This document shows positions 25,070 through 34,573 of a DNA stretch of 64,000 nucleotides, piece by piece. The translations under genes were made by a program, and so were the position numbers. The notes under the pieces were generated by a model. The model searched no databases. It was not told the DNA's origin and saw only the letters and a list, made by a program, of their open reading frames with translations. Each line of letters opens with the position of its first letter. The stretch's first letter is position 1. The stretch comes from CAYYFX01 sp964571855 (GTDB lineage Bacteria; ARS69). The stretch lies in assembly GCA_964571855.1 (NCBI GenBank), contig CAZNDO010000002.1, forward strand, positions 248,001 to 312,000, read 5' to 3'.

Positions 25070-25824
25070 CGGGGCGTTCCGCGCGCGAGGTCGCGCAGCC
25101 GCGCGTACTTCAGCAGCACGCCGTACGCGGACGTCGCGCACAGCACCCACCCCTCCGCGCCGTCGCGGAACCCCCCCTGCAGGAGCCACTGCTTCACGAA
25201 GCGCGCGGCCGGCCGCACGGCCAGATCCGCCGCCCGGGCCCGTCGTCCGGTCGCGAACGCCTCCTCGGCGCCGAGCCGCGCGTACCGGTCGGTCTTGCGG
25301 AGCCAGTCCGAGAGATCGCGGCAGGAGTGGTGCAGCAGCGCGCCGTCCAGCCGCGCGACCGGCCCGTCCACGCGCACGGACTCGTGCACGCGACGATCGT
25401 CGAAGCGCGCGTGCCGGCGGTCGAAGAGGCGCAGCACGCGGTCGTGCTGCCAGCCGCAGCCGCGGATCTCGCGCCCGAGGAACGTGTTGCGACGGGGGAT
25501 CCCGAAGCCGCGCGCCGTCCCGCCGGACGCGAGCACGCGCGGGATCTCCGCGGCGAGCTCCGGCGTGACCCGCTCGTCCGCGTCCAGCGCGAGGACCCAA
25601 TCGTGGGCGAGCTGCGGCAGCGCCCAGTTCTTCTGCCGCGCGTGCGTGTCGAAGGTCCGGGTCAGCACGCGCGCGCCCGCCGCGCGCGCCAGGTCCGCCG
25701 TGCCGTCGGTGCTGCCGGAGTCCACCACGACGACCTCGTCCGCGAACGCGCAGCTCGCAAGGCAGCCCGGCAGGTCGGCGGCCTCGTCGCGCACGGGGAT
25801 CAGCACGGACAGCCGCGAGCTCAC
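25066..25824 (-). CDS. GT2 family glycosyltransferase, WaaE/KdtX-like
   Basis: A 252-residue GT-A enzyme. VLIPVRDEAADLPGCLAS opens the nucleotide-binding domain, VVVDSGSTDGT follows, and the metal-binding DXD is DAD at 81-83 within WVLALDADERVTPEL. KNWALPQLAHDWVL and the later LGREIRGCGWQHDRVLRLF are typical of the WaaE/KdtX group, which adds glucose to inner-core heptose in enterobacteria. The start is GTG at 25824 behind GGGAGGGG, coupled to the upstream ligase by GTGA. The exact sugar is unknown. Confidence 0.88.
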   Translation of the reverse strand: MSSRLSVLIPVRDEAADLPGCLASCAFADEVVVVDSGSTDGTADLARAAGARVLTRTFDTHARQKNWALPQLAHDWVLALDADERVTPELAAEIPRVLASGGTARGFGIPRRNTFLGREIRGCGWQHDRVLRLFDRRHARFDDRRVHESVRVDGPVARLDGALLHHSCRDLSDWLRKTDRYARLGAEEAFATGRRARAADLAVRPAARFVKQWLLQGGFRDGAEGWVLCATSAYGVLLKYARLRDLARGTPR

Positions 25825-26996
25825 GGCGCCCCTCCCGCCCGGGGCGCGGACGCGGCGCCGGCCACGCGCGGCACGACCAGCGCGAGCCCCGCGAGGAACC
25901 CGAACAGCGCGAGGATCTCCGAGTCGCCCAGGTTCCAGTCCACCAGCCCCGCCGCGAGGAACGCCACGAGGCCGGCCTCCACGCCCTCCACGAGATCCCG
26001 CTCGAAGCCGGGCGGCACGCTGCCGCGCGCGCGGCGCAGCGCCGCGAACACGGCGGCCATCCACCAGGCGAACGCGAGCAGTCCGGGCAGGCCCATGCCG
26101 GCCGCCACCGTGACCGGCACGGACTGCAGGTGGCCCTGCGGTTTCGCATCGGGTCCGGCGACGCGCTCGTAGTCCCGTCGCAGGTCCTGCAGCCCGCAAC
26201 CGGTCCACGGGTCGGCGCGGAACAGCGCGAGACCGTTCGCCCACACCTCGCGGCGCTCCGCGTTGGACGGGCTGGCCGGGTTCACGAGATCCCGCGCGGC
26301 CTCGCGCACGGGATCCGGCGCGGGCACGAGGGCCACGAGAAGCGCGGCGAGGGCCGCGAGGGCGACCGATCGCCGCCGCACCAGGGCGAGGTGCACGAGA
26401 CCGGCCGCCATTCCGAGCCAGGCGCCGGGAAGCCGGCCGAAGAAGAGCACCGCCAGCACCGACACGCCGGTCAGCGCCGCCGCGAGGCGGTACGAGTGCC
26501 CCAGGCGGCGCTGCGTCGCGAAGAGCAACGCCGGGAAGAGGCACCAGAGCAGCATCCCCGCGTTCGTGAGGTGGAACCCGTGGAAGCCGCGGATCCGGAT
26601 GTCGGGGTCGGGGCCGCCGTGCAGGAAGAACGTGAGCAGCCCGTAGAGCGAGGTGATCCCCGCGCCGAACAGCAGGGCCATCGCCAGTCGGCCGAGGCTC
26701 CAGCGCCGCGTGACGACGGCCGGCGCCCAGAACGGCATCGCGAGCAGCACCAGCTTCTTGAGCTTGCCGGCGCTGGCCGCCGGGTCGGAGGCCGCGACGG
26801 TGGCCAGCAGGGACGCCGCTACCCAGGCCAGGAGCGGCGCGAGGAGCTCGAACGTGGGGCGCACCACGACCGTCCGGCGGCCGCGGTCCAGGAACACCAC
26901 GACCGCCCCCGCCACCATCGCCGCCTGGCTCGCCGCGATGGACAGCGTGCCCGTGAGCGCGTACAGGACGAGGAGATACTCGGGCAGGCGCGTCAT
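25821..26996 (-). CDS. O-antigen ligase family membrane protein (WaaL-like)
   Basis: A 391-residue polytopic protein with about 10-11 helices. The periplasmic region includes DIRIRGFHGFHLTNAGMLLW, FGRLPGAWLGMAAG (in place of the common TRGAWLG), and WTGCGLQDLRRDYERVAG with PQGHLQSVPV, matching the histidine loop of Wzy_C proteins. Embedded in the LPS core operon, it is the best candidate for joining O-chain to lipid A-core. The ATG at 26996 overlaps the GT4 stop as ATGA. It is the second Wzy_C-type protein in the window; the other, at 11745, belongs to the exopolysaccharide cluster. Confidence 0.86.
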   Translation of the reverse strand: MTRLPEYLLVLYALTGTLSIAASQAAMVAGAVVVFLDRGRRTVVVRPTFELLAPLLAWVAASLLATVAASDPAASAGKLKKLVLLAMPFWAPAVVTRRWSLGRLAMALLFGAGITSLYGLLTFFLHGGPDPDIRIRGFHGFHLTNAGMLLWCLFPALLFATQRRLGHSYRLAAALTGVSVLAVLFFGRLPGAWLGMAAGLVHLALVRRRSVALAALAALLVALVPAPDPVREAARDLVNPASPSNAERREVWANGLALFRADPWTGCGLQDLRRDYERVAGPDAKPQGHLQSVPVTVAAGMGLPGLLAFAWWMAAVFAALRRARGSVPPGFERDLVEGVEAGLVAFLAAGLVDWNLGDSEILALFGFLAGLALVVPRVAGAASAPRAGGAP

Positions 26997-28075
26997 CCGC
27001 GCTCCGCCGCGAGGCGTTCGTACAGCGCCGCGGTCCGCGCCACGGTCACGGCCACGTCGAACTCGCGGTGCACGCGTTCGCGTCCCGCCCCGCCCTGCGT
27101 GCGCGCGGCGGCAGGATCGTCCAGCAGCGCGGCCAGCTCGCGGGCGAGCGCCGCGCCGTCGCCCGGCGGGTACAGCCGCCCCCCGCCCTCCGCGAGGGCC
27201 TCGCGGTTCCCGCCCGCGTCGGAGGCGATGCACGGCAGGCCGCGTGCCATCGCCTCGAGCAGCGCGAGCGAGAACCCCTCGATGCGCGACGGCAGCACGA
27301 ACACGTCCAGCAGGCTCGAGATCTCGGGCACGTCGTCCCGGTAGCCGAGACAGCGCGCGCGCACCCCGGCCGGAAGCTGCGCGATCCGCGCCGCCAGCGC
27401 GGCGTCCTCCGGGATCCCCGCGAAGAGGATCTCCAGCGGGCGGGCGAGGGCGGCGGCGGCGTCCAGCAGATCCTCCTGGGACTTGCGTCGCGCCACGACG
27501 CCCACCACCGGCACGCCCGGACGCAGCGCCAGCGACGCGCGCAGCGCCGCCGCGCGCTCCGGGTCCGCGGCGCGCAGGTCCGCGAGCGGGATCCCGTTGC
27601 GGATCACCTCGACGCGCCCGCGCGGCAGACCGTTGCGCACGAGGCCGGCCGCCACCTCCTCGGACACCGCCACGATGCGGTCCGTCGTGGCGGCGTCGAA
27701 GCGCGCGCGCAGCCGGCCTCCGGAGCTGCGCGCGACGTTGCGCCGCGTGTGCACGACCGCCGCGCGCGTTCCCATCAGCTTCACGTACGACACCATGTGC
27801 CGGTCCAGCGACGCGTTCGCGTTCACGACGTCGATGCCACGCTCCTCGATCCACTGTCGCCAGCGCACGGCCTCCACCGCGAGCGCCGGGCCGCGCGGCA
27901 GGCGCATCTCCACCACGCGCGCCGGCCCCTGCGGGAAGCGCGACGCGAGCAGGCTCTCCGGGCGGCACGCGAGGAACACCTCGTGCCCGCGCCCGGCGAG
28001 CCCGCGAGATAGCCACGTGATGGAGTTCGTCGCCCCGCCGAGATCGCCCTGGTGCGTGAGCTGCAGGATCCTCAC
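26993..28075 (-). CDS. GT4 family glycosyltransferase
   Basis: A 360-residue GT-B enzyme. MRILQLTHQGDLGGATNSI is the N-terminal loop, VVGVVARRKSQEDLLDAA opens the C-terminal domain, and EX7E lies in IEGFSLALLEAMARGLPCIA, followed by DAGGNREALAEGGG. The start is GTG at 28075, overlapping the HldE adenylyltransferase stop as GTGA. Gene order (heptose activation, GT4, ligase) supports a role in LPS assembly. Confidence 0.9.
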   Translation of the reverse strand: MRILQLTHQGDLGGATNSITWLSRGLAGRGHEVFLACRPESLLASRFPQGPARVVEMRLPRGPALAVEAVRWRQWIEERGIDVVNANASLDRHMVSYVKLMGTRAAVVHTRRNVARSSGGRLRARFDAATTDRIVAVSEEVAAGLVRNGLPRGRVEVIRNGIPLADLRAADPERAAALRASLALRPGVPVVGVVARRKSQEDLLDAAAALARPLEILFAGIPEDAALAARIAQLPAGVRARCLGYRDDVPEISSLLDVFVLPSRIEGFSLALLEAMARGLPCIASDAGGNREALAEGGGRLYPPGDGAALARELAALLDDPAAARTQGGAGRERVHREFDVAVTVARTAALYERLAAERG

Positions 28076-28566
28076 GACCCCACCCCGTGGGCCGCGAGGA
28101 TGCTCCGGAGGAGGTCCGTCGTGGAGTGGTCCTTCGGGTCGCCCACGATCGCCGTGCGGGCCCCGATCTCCCGCGACACCTCGCGCTCCGGCACCGTGTC
28201 CACGCGGTAGTCGGTCCCCTTCGCGTGCACGTCCGGCCGGATCGCGCGGAGCACCCGCTCCACGGTCGGGTCGTCGAAGATCACGATGCGGTCCACGCAG
28301 GACAGGGCGGCGAGGATCTCGGCGCGCTCCGCCTCCGGCAGGAACGGTCGCCCGGGACCCTTCAGCGCGCGCACGGACGCGTCGGAGTTGACCGCCACCA
28401 CGAGGAAGTCGCCCTCCGCGCGCGCGGCGCGGAGGTAGCGCACGTGGCCCACGTGCAGCAGGTCGAAGGCGCCGTTCGCGAGGACGACGGTGCGGCGCCC
28501 GCGCGCCGCGTCGACCTCGGCGGCCGTCTCCTCAAGGCTTCGCAGTTTCCCGTCGTGCTCCGGCAA
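28072..28566 (-). CDS. rfaE2: D-glycero-beta-D-manno-heptose 1-phosphate adenylyltransferase (HldE C-terminal type)
   Basis: A 164-residue nucleotidyltransferase that makes ADP-heptose. The HXGH motif is at 38-41 within NGAFDLLHVGH, followed by VVAVNSDASVRALKGPGRP and a C-terminal STTDLLRSIL typical of RfaE2. The only usable start is TTG at 28566, which overlaps the kinase gene by 35 nt (28532-28566). Kinase and adenylyltransferase are fused as HldE in E. coli but separate here. It couples by GTGA to the GT4 gene. Confidence 0.92.
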   Translation of the reverse strand: MPEHDGKLRSLEETAAEVDAARGRRTVVLANGAFDLLHVGHVRYLRAARAEGDFLVVAVNSDASVRALKGPGRPFLPEAERAEILAALSCVDRIVIFDDPTVERVLRAIRPDVHAKGTDYRVDTVPEREVSREIGARTAIVGDPKDHSTTDLLRSILAAHGVGS

Positions 28567-29554
28567 AGCGCTCGATCTCCTCGCGGCTCGTCGTGGCCGC
28601 GCCGTGTTTCTGCACCACGATCCCGGCGGCGATCGACGCCAGCGCGGCGGCCTCCACCGGCGACGCGCCCCCGGCGAGCGCGAGCAGCGACGTGGCGGCC
28701 ACCGTGTCGCCGGCGCCCGTGACGTCGGCCGCCTCGGTCTCGCCGAAGACCGGGAGCTTCGTGAACGTCCCGTCCCGCTCCGCCACCGCCATCCCCTCGC
28801 GCCCGCGCGTGAGCAGCAGGAACTCCGCGTCCAGGGACGCGCGCAGCGCCCCCGCCGCTTCGGCGAGGTCCGCATCGTCCCGGATGGCGCGACCCCACGC
28901 GGACTGCGCCTCGTCCTCGTTGGGCGTGGCGTAGGTGACGCCGTGGAAGTCCCGCAGCGCGTAGCGCGAGTCCGCGCAGACCGGCGCGGCGCGGCGGCGC
29001 GCGACCGCGAGCAACGCGTCGCGGACGGGCGGCGACAGCACGCCGTACCCGTAGTCGGAGAGCAGGGCGGCGTCGCACCCGGCCATGATCTCCTCCGCCC
29101 GCCGCGCCAGCTCGCGCGCAAGGCGCTCGGGCACCGGGACGGGATCCTCCTCGTCGATGCGCAGGATCTGCTGCTTCTGTCCGTGCGCCCCGCCCGCCAT
29201 GATGCGGGTCTTGCGCACGGCCACGCGCTCGGGGTCGCGCAGGACCCCGCGCGTGTCCACGCCGTGCGATTCCAGCGCGCGCAGGAGCGCGCCGCTCGTC
29301 TCGCCCGCCCCCAGCACGCCGACGGCCACCGGCCGCGCCCCCAGCGCCGCGAGGTTCAGCGCCGCGTTGCCGGCTCCGCCCGGGATCACGCGCCGCCCCA
29401 CGTGGCGCAGGATGAGCACGGGCGCCTCGCGCGACACGCGCGCGGTCTCGCCGTACACGTACTCGTCGCACACGAGATCCCCCGCCACGAGCACGCGGCG
29501 GCCGCGGAACGTGTCCAGCAGCGCGGCGATGCGCCCGGGCGGCAGCGGCGTCAC
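28532..29554 (-). CDS. rfaE1: D-glycero-beta-D-manno-heptose 7-phosphate kinase (HldE N-terminal type)
   Basis: A 340-residue PfkB-family sugar kinase. GDLVCDEYVYGETARVSREA (25-44), the PGGAGNAALNLAALG glycine-rich motif (58-72) and the catalytic TGAGDT (279-284, base D283) identify the HldE kinase half. It phosphorylates heptose 7-phosphate at C1 for ADP-heptose synthesis. The GTG at 29554 overlaps the waaF stop as GTGA. GmhA and GmhB, the other pathway steps, are not in the window. Confidence 0.92.
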   Translation of the reverse strand: MTPLPPGRIAALLDTFRGRRVLVAGDLVCDEYVYGETARVSREAPVLILRHVGRRVIPGGAGNAALNLAALGARPVAVGVLGAGETSGALLRALESHGVDTRGVLRDPERVAVRKTRIMAGGAHGQKQQILRIDEEDPVPVPERLARELARRAEEIMAGCDAALLSDYGYGVLSPPVRDALLAVARRRAAPVCADSRYALRDFHGVTYATPNEDEAQSAWGRAIRDDADLAEAAGALRASLDAEFLLLTRGREGMAVAERDGTFTKLPVFGETEAADVTGAGDTVAATSLLALAGGASPVEAAALASIAAGIVVQKHGAATTSREEIERFAGARRETAKP

Positions 29555-30540
29555 GGCCGGCTCCCCGCGGGGCGCGCCGCGCGCAGGAGCGTGCGCACGG
29601 CGTCGTGCACGCGCGCGACGTCGATGCCCTCCAGGCACAGGTATCCGATCCGGCAGTCGCGGCGGAAGCACGGGGAGCACGGCACCGGGTGGCGCACGAC
29701 GCGGTGCCCGGCGCCGCGCGGCGAGGTCCAGACGGGACTCGTGGACCCGAACAGCGCGACGGCGGGTGTTCCCACCGCCGCAGCCAGGTGCATGGGTCCG
29801 GTGTCGTTCGTGACCACCACGTCCGCCGCCTCCAGGAATGCCGCCAGCACGCCCACCGTGGTTCGCCCCGACCGGTCCTGCACCGGCGCGGCGTCGCACA
29901 CCGCGCGCACCGCGGCGGCGTCGCCCGGTCCGCCGACCGCCGCCAGCACGGCGCCCTCGGCGTCCAGCCGGCGCGCCAGCTCCGCGAAGCGGTCGGCGCG
30001 CCACCGCTTCGCCGGCCCGTACGTGGCCCCGGGCTGCAGGACCACGCGCGGCCCGTCGTGCTCCGGCCACAGCGCGCGGGCTTCGTCCCGCCACGCCGGA
30101 TCGATCCCGACGACCGGCTCGTCGTCCGCGCGCGGCGCGCCGAGCAGGGACGCCAGCTCCCGGTAGTTCTCCACCTGGTGGCGATCGCGCCGGTACGACC
30201 GGCCCGGTCGCGCGCCCGCGAGGAGCAGCCGGCGTCCCGACGAGGCGAACCCGAGCACGCGCCCCGGTCGCCCGCGGAACGCGCGCCACGCGCTCCCGAA
30301 CGACGTGGGGCCGAGCAGGACGCGATCGTAGTCCCCGCCCCGGTACGCGTCCACCTCGCCGCCGGCGGCGAGCGGCACCACGCGGTCCACCGCCGGGTGC
30401 CGCGCGAAGACGTCCGTCAGGGCGGCGGGCGCCAGCACGTCGATCGCGGCGTCCGGCCGCGCACGACGCAGCGCGGTGGGGACCACGGTGGCCATCACGG
30501 CGTCACCGAGCCAGTTCGGCGACCGGAAGGCGATCCTCAC
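29551..30540 (-). CDS. waaF: Lipopolysaccharide heptosyltransferase (WaaF-like, GT9)
   Basis: A 329-residue GT9 enzyme. SPNWLGDAVMATVVPTALRR is the WaaF-type N-terminus, LQPGATYGPAKRWRADRFAE is the KRW sugar-phosphate segment, and VVTNDTGPMHLAAAVGTPAV is the C-terminal ADP-heptose site. The cysteine-containing tail (PCSPCFRRDCRIGYLCLEGI) is typical of the WaaF subfamily. It adds an inner-core heptose. The GTG at 30540 overlaps the next GT9 stop as GTGA. Confidence 0.9.
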   Translation of the reverse strand: MRIAFRSPNWLGDAVMATVVPTALRRARPDAAIDVLAPAALTDVFARHPAVDRVVPLAAGGEVDAYRGGDYDRVLLGPTSFGSAWRAFRGRPGRVLGFASSGRRLLLAGARPGRSYRRDRHQVENYRELASLLGAPRADDEPVVGIDPAWRDEARALWPEHDGPRVVLQPGATYGPAKRWRADRFAELARRLDAEGAVLAAVGGPGDAAAVRAVCDAAPVQDRSGRTTVGVLAAFLEAADVVVTNDTGPMHLAAAVGTPAVALFGSTSPVWTSPRGAGHRVVRHPVPCSPCFRRDCRIGYLCLEGIDVARVHDAVRTLLRAARPAGSRP

Positions 30541-31718
30541 GGCGCGCCCACCGCGGCGTCCGCGGGGCGGGACGGCGCCGGCCGCAGGAGGCGGGGGACG
30601 CGCCCCTCCCCCGCCACGTGCGCGGCGAGGCCCACGGCCGCGCGCACGACGTCCTCGGCGGGAAGCGAGGTCAGGTCGCCCCCGGGCGCGCGCAGCGTCC
30701 ACACGCGCGGCGACGCCGGGCACCAGATCGCCGGATCCGTCGGACCGAACAGCGCGAGCACGCGCGTGCCCACGGCCGCGGCGAGATGCAGCACGCCCGT
30801 GTCGTTGACGATCGCGAGGTCGGCCTCGGCCAGCGCGGCGCCGAGCGCGTGCACGGAGAGCACGGGCAGCCGCGGGAGGGCCACGCCGGCGCCCGCGTCC
30901 ACGGCGGCCGGCAGCGCGCGCTCCGCCGGCCCCGCGCACACCGCCACGCGATGCCCCACGGCGCGCAGGGCGCGCGCCACCTCCCCGAAGCGCTCCGCCG
31001 GCCAGCGGTTCGGGACCTTCCCAGCGCCCGGGTGCACGACCACGCGCAGGGTCCCGCCCTTCAACCCGAGCGCCGACGCCAGTGCCGCGCGCCCCACCGC
31101 CGCGTCGGCGGGATCCAGGTCGATCTCGGGATGCCAGTCGTCGTCGGGCGCGCCGAAGGGCGTGACCAGATCCAGGTGCACGGCCGTCTGGTGCCGGTCG
31201 GGCGACGGCTCGGGCAGCACCCAGTCGAACAGGTCGCCCGCGATCGCGGCGCCCTTGCCGCCGGGCCCCGGACGGCCCGCGCGCCGGGTCGCGCCGGACA
31301 CGACCGCGAGCCACGCGCTCGTGTGCGAGAACGCCACCGTCCCGACGACCAGGGCCAGATCGTACTTCGCGTCCTTGAGGCGGCTCGCGAAGCGGCGCGC
31401 GTCCAGCGGCCGGCGCAGCAGCCGCTCCTTGTCGTACAGGAGCACCTCGTCGAGTCGCCGCGAGCAGCGGACCGCCTCGTGATTGAACGGCCCCGACACG
31501 AAGTCCACGCGCGCGTGCGGCGCCCGCGCCCGCACGGCGCGCACGAGCGGGGACCCGAGGATCATGTCGCCGAGCTGGTTGTGCTGCCGCACGAGCAGGA
31601 TGCGCTGCAGCGACGCGAGATCCGGTGGTGGAGCGCCGCTCGGCTTCCGGCCCAGCGCGCGCCCGAGCGCGCGCGTGAGCGCCTGCTTGCCCCGCCGCTC
31701 CCATCGCTTCAGGCCCAC
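30537..31718 (-). CDS. GT9 family heptosyltransferase-like protein
   Basis: A 393-residue GT9 protein with a basic N-terminal extension (about 1-38) before the core ILLVRQHNQLGDMILGSPLV. VVVHPGAGKVPNRWPAERF and LAIVNDTGVLHLAAAVGTRV mark the sugar-nucleotide domain. The start is GTG at 31718 with GGGGAGG before it; it overlaps the preceding GT9 gene by 10 nt. It is probably a core heptosyl or hexosyl transferase. The basic extension may bind the membrane. Confidence 0.87.
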   Translation of the reverse strand: MGLKRWERRGKQALTRALGRALGRKPSGAPPPDLASLQRILLVRQHNQLGDMILGSPLVRAVRARAPHARVDFVSGPFNHEAVRCSRRLDEVLLYDKERLLRRPLDARRFASRLKDAKYDLALVVGTVAFSHTSAWLAVVSGATRRAGRPGPGGKGAAIAGDLFDWVLPEPSPDRHQTAVHLDLVTPFGAPDDDWHPEIDLDPADAAVGRAALASALGLKGGTLRVVVHPGAGKVPNRWPAERFGEVARALRAVGHRVAVCAGPAERALPAAVDAGAGVALPRLPVLSVHALGAALAEADLAIVNDTGVLHLAAAVGTRVLALFGPTDPAIWCPASPRVWTLRAPGGDLTSLPAEDVVRAAVGLAAHVAGEGRVPRLLRPAPSRPADAAVGAP

Positions 31719-32683
31719 GACGTCCTCCCCGCGGCGGGCAGCCGCGCCCGCACGTGCGCGAGGACGCGTTCGACCGGGAGGTCCGCCATGCACTTGTGGT
31801 GCCGGAGGGGGCACCGCCGCGGGCCGTGCAGGTCGCAGGGCCGGCACGGCAACGCGGCCTCCACCACGACGGAGGCGGGATCCAGCGGCGCGAATCCCAG
31901 CCGCGGATGGGTCGGCCCGAAGAGCGCGACGACCGCCGCGCCGCACGCCTCCGCGATGTGCAGCAGCGCGGAGTCGTTCGTCACCGCCACCGGGCAGCCG
32001 GCCACCATCCGCGGCAGCTCGCCCGGATGCGCGGCGGCGGCCACCTCGGCGTCCGTTCCCGCGGCCACCTCCGCGAGAAGATCGCGCTCCGCGGCGGACC
32101 CCACGACGCGCACCGCGGCGCCCTGCGCGCGGAGCCGGCGCGCCAGCTCGCCGAAGCGCGCCGCCGGCCAGCGCTTCGTGTCCCGGCCGGCGCCGGGCGC
32201 GAGCAGGATCGGCCCGTCCGCGGCGGGCGGGGCCACGGCGAGCCGCGGCCGGCGCCCGTCGCGCCGCACGCCGAGCGCGGCCACCGTGTCGAACATGCGG
32301 TCGAGCGCGGGGCGGATGCCGCGTCCGTCGGCGCCGAGGGCGTGGAGCCGCACGAACGCCACGCGACGCAGGGTCTGCTTCCGGATCCGCAGCCGGCGCG
32401 CCGCCCGCACCCCCGCGAGCAACCGGCGGCTGCGCCCCGTGCCGGAGAGGTCGATCAGCACGTCCCACCTCCGGTCGCGTACGGCCGGAGGCGCGGCCCC
32501 GCCCGACCACGCGTGCACCCGCGCGATCCCCGGCGCCCATTCCAGGATCCGGTGGTGCGGATCCGCGGCGAGAAACTCCGGCGGCGCCGTCCGCTCCGCG
32601 ATCGCCTGGGCCACCGCCGAGGCGAGCACCACGTCCCCCAGCGCGGAGAGCCGCGCCACGAGGACGGCGGGGGCGCCGCTCAC
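31709..32683 (-). CDS. GT9 family heptosyltransferase-like protein
   Basis: A 324-residue GT9 protein. VLVARLSALGDVVLASAVAQ is the N-terminal motif, LLAPGAGRDTKRWPAARFGE carries the KRWP segment, and AVTNDSALLHIAEACGAAVV is the C-terminal site. The tail has five cysteines (CRPCDLHGPRRC, then C and KCM), as in other heptosyltransferases. The start is GTG at 32683, overlapping the msbA stop as GTGA. Confidence 0.88.
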   Translation of the reverse strand: MSGAPAVLVARLSALGDVVLASAVAQAIAERTAPPEFLAADPHHRILEWAPGIARVHAWSGGAAPPAVRDRRWDVLIDLSGTGRSRRLLAGVRAARRLRIRKQTLRRVAFVRLHALGADGRGIRPALDRMFDTVAALGVRRDGRRPRLAVAPPAADGPILLAPGAGRDTKRWPAARFGELARRLRAQGAAVRVVGSAAERDLLAEVAAGTDAEVAAAAHPGELPRMVAGCPVAVTNDSALLHIAEACGAAVVALFGPTHPRLGFAPLDPASVVVEAALPCRPCDLHGPRRCPLRHHKCMADLPVERVLAHVRARLPAAGRTSWA

Positions 32684-34536
32684 GCCGCCGCCGGGTCGGG
32701 GTGGCGCGGGGCGAACTGCCGCTCGCTCAGCCGCGCGTACAGGCCGCCGCGCCGGCGCAGCTCCTCGTGCGTGCCGGTCTCCACGATCCGGCCGCCGTCC
32801 AGGACGACGATGCGGTCCGCGTCCCGGATCGTGGACAGCCGGTGCGCGATCACCACCGCGGTCCGTCCCCGCATGAGCCGGTCGATCGCCTCCTGCACCT
32901 TCGCCTCGGACTCCCCGTCCAGCGACGACGTGGCCTCGTCGAACAGCAGGATCTGCGGGTCCCGGTACACCGCGCGCGCGATGGCCACGCGCTGCCGCTC
33001 CCCGCCGGACAGCCGCACGCCGCGGTCTCCCACGATCGTGTCGTAGCCGTCGGGCAGCGCGCGGATGAACTCGTCCGCGTTCGCGGTGCGGGCGGCGGCC
33101 TCCACGCGCGCGGCGTCCGGCGCCGGATCGCCGAACGCGATGTTCGCGCGGATCGTGTCGTGGAACAGGATGGTGTCCTGCGTCACCACGCCGAGCAGCC
33201 GGCGGACGCTGCCGACCTCCAGGTCCCGCAGGTCCACGCCGTCGAACGTGACGCGTCCCGCGTCCGGGTCGTGGAACCGCGGGATCATGTCCACGAGCGT
33301 GGACTTCCCCGCGCCGCTCGGGCCCACGAGCGCCACGACCTCGCCGCGCCGCACCTCCAGGTCCACGTCGCGGATCACCGGCACGTCCGGGTCGTGCGCG
33401 AAGGACACGTTCTCGAACCGGATGCCGTGCGCGAGCGTCTCGATGCGGGCCGCGCCGGGCCGGCTGCGGATGCGCGGTGGGGTGTCCAGGATCTCGAAGA
33501 TGCGGGAGGCCGCCGCGTCGCCCTCGCGCAGGTGCGTGTGCATCTGGGTGAGCGAGCGCACCGGCTGCATCAGGGACACGGTGGCCGCGAGGAAGATGAC
33601 GAACCACGTGGCGGTGAGCCCGGTGCCGTCCAGTACCTGGTTGCCGCCCGCCCAGAGGACCAGCCCCGCGCCGATCGCGCCGGCCATCTCGGCCGCCGGG
33701 CTGGCCAGGGACGCCACGCGCCGCAGCCGCACCGCGGAGCGCAGGTAGCTCTCCGTGGCGTCCCGGAAACGGCGGATGGCGTGGGCCTCGCCGGTGAACG
33801 CCTTCACCACGCGGATGCCGCCGATGGACTCCTGGAACACGCTGGAGAGATCGCCCATCCGGGCCTGCGCGCGCGACGCGTGCTTCCGGATCCGGCGCCC
33901 GATGATCCCCACCAGCACCGCGAGCCCGGGGAACACGACGAAGCACAGGAGGGCCAGCCGCCAGCTGGCCACGACCACGACCCCGAGGTACACGACGACC
34001 AGCAGGATGTCGCGCGGGAGCGTCCGGTACAGCGAGGAGATGGCTTTGCGGACCACGTCCACGTCGTTCGTGGCGCGGGACAGCAGTTCCCCGGAGCGGC
34101 GCTTCGCGAACCACCCCATGGACAGCCCGGAGAGGTGCGCGAAGAGGTCGTCCCGCAGGTCCTTCAGCACCCGCTCCTCCAGCGTGACGGACGCGGCGGC
34201 CAGCAGGAACCCGAAGATCCCCTTCACGGCGAACGCCCCCACCAGGAGCAGGCAGATCCGCCGGAGGACCTCCTGCGGGTCGCCGGCGTAGAAGTACCCC
34301 GTGGCCTGCACCTGGAGGCCGTGGCGGAGCCGCTCCAGGGCGTCCGCGCCCGCCGGCAGCGGGGGCGGCGCGGCGGGAGCGCCGCCCCCGAAGAGGAAGT
34401 CCACGAACGGCAGGATCATGCCCAGGGACACCCCGGAGACCGCGGCGTACAGCGCGGTGAACACGAGCGTCAGGGCGAGGATGCGCCGGTGGCGGAGGAC
34501 CCGCCGGAGGAGGCGGATCGTGGGCTTCGAGAACAT
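32680..34536 (-). CDS. msbA: MsbA-type lipid A/LPS flippase, ABC half-transporter
   Basis: A 618-residue ABC exporter. Six transmembrane helices occupy about 20-330, with a long glycine/proline-rich insert after helix 1 (about 50-65). The nucleotide-binding domain has Walker A GPSGAGKST (405-413), signature LSGGERQR (about 508-515) and Walker B ILLFDEATSSLD. It flips lipid A-core to the outer leaflet of the inner membrane. The ATG at 34536 has no clear Shine-Dalgarno sequence and lies 37 nt after a GT9 gene. The family is certain; the MsbA role comes from the LPS context. Confidence 0.88.
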   Translation of the reverse strand: MFSKPTIRLLRRVLRHRRILALTLVFTALYAAVSGVSLGMILPFVDFLFGGGAPAAPPPLPAGADALERLRHGLQVQATGYFYAGDPQEVLRRICLLLVGAFAVKGIFGFLLAAASVTLEERVLKDLRDDLFAHLSGLSMGWFAKRRSGELLSRATNDVDVVRKAISSLYRTLPRDILLVVVYLGVVVVASWRLALLCFVVFPGLAVLVGIIGRRIRKHASRAQARMGDLSSVFQESIGGIRVVKAFTGEAHAIRRFRDATESYLRSAVRLRRVASLASPAAEMAGAIGAGLVLWAGGNQVLDGTGLTATWFVIFLAATVSLMQPVRSLTQMHTHLREGDAAASRIFEILDTPPRIRSRPGAARIETLAHGIRFENVSFAHDPDVPVIRDVDLEVRRGEVVALVGPSGAGKSTLVDMIPRFHDPDAGRVTFDGVDLRDLEVGSVRRLLGVVTQDTILFHDTIRANIAFGDPAPDAARVEAAARTANADEFIRALPDGYDTIVGDRGVRLSGGERQRVAIARAVYRDPQILLFDEATSSLDGESEAKVQEAIDRLMRGRTAVVIAHRLSTIRDADRIVVLDGGRIVETGTHEELRRRGGLYARLSERQFAPRHPDPAAA

Positions 34537-34573
34537 GGCCGGGAAGAGTACCGGAAAGCCCCGGGCCGGGAAA

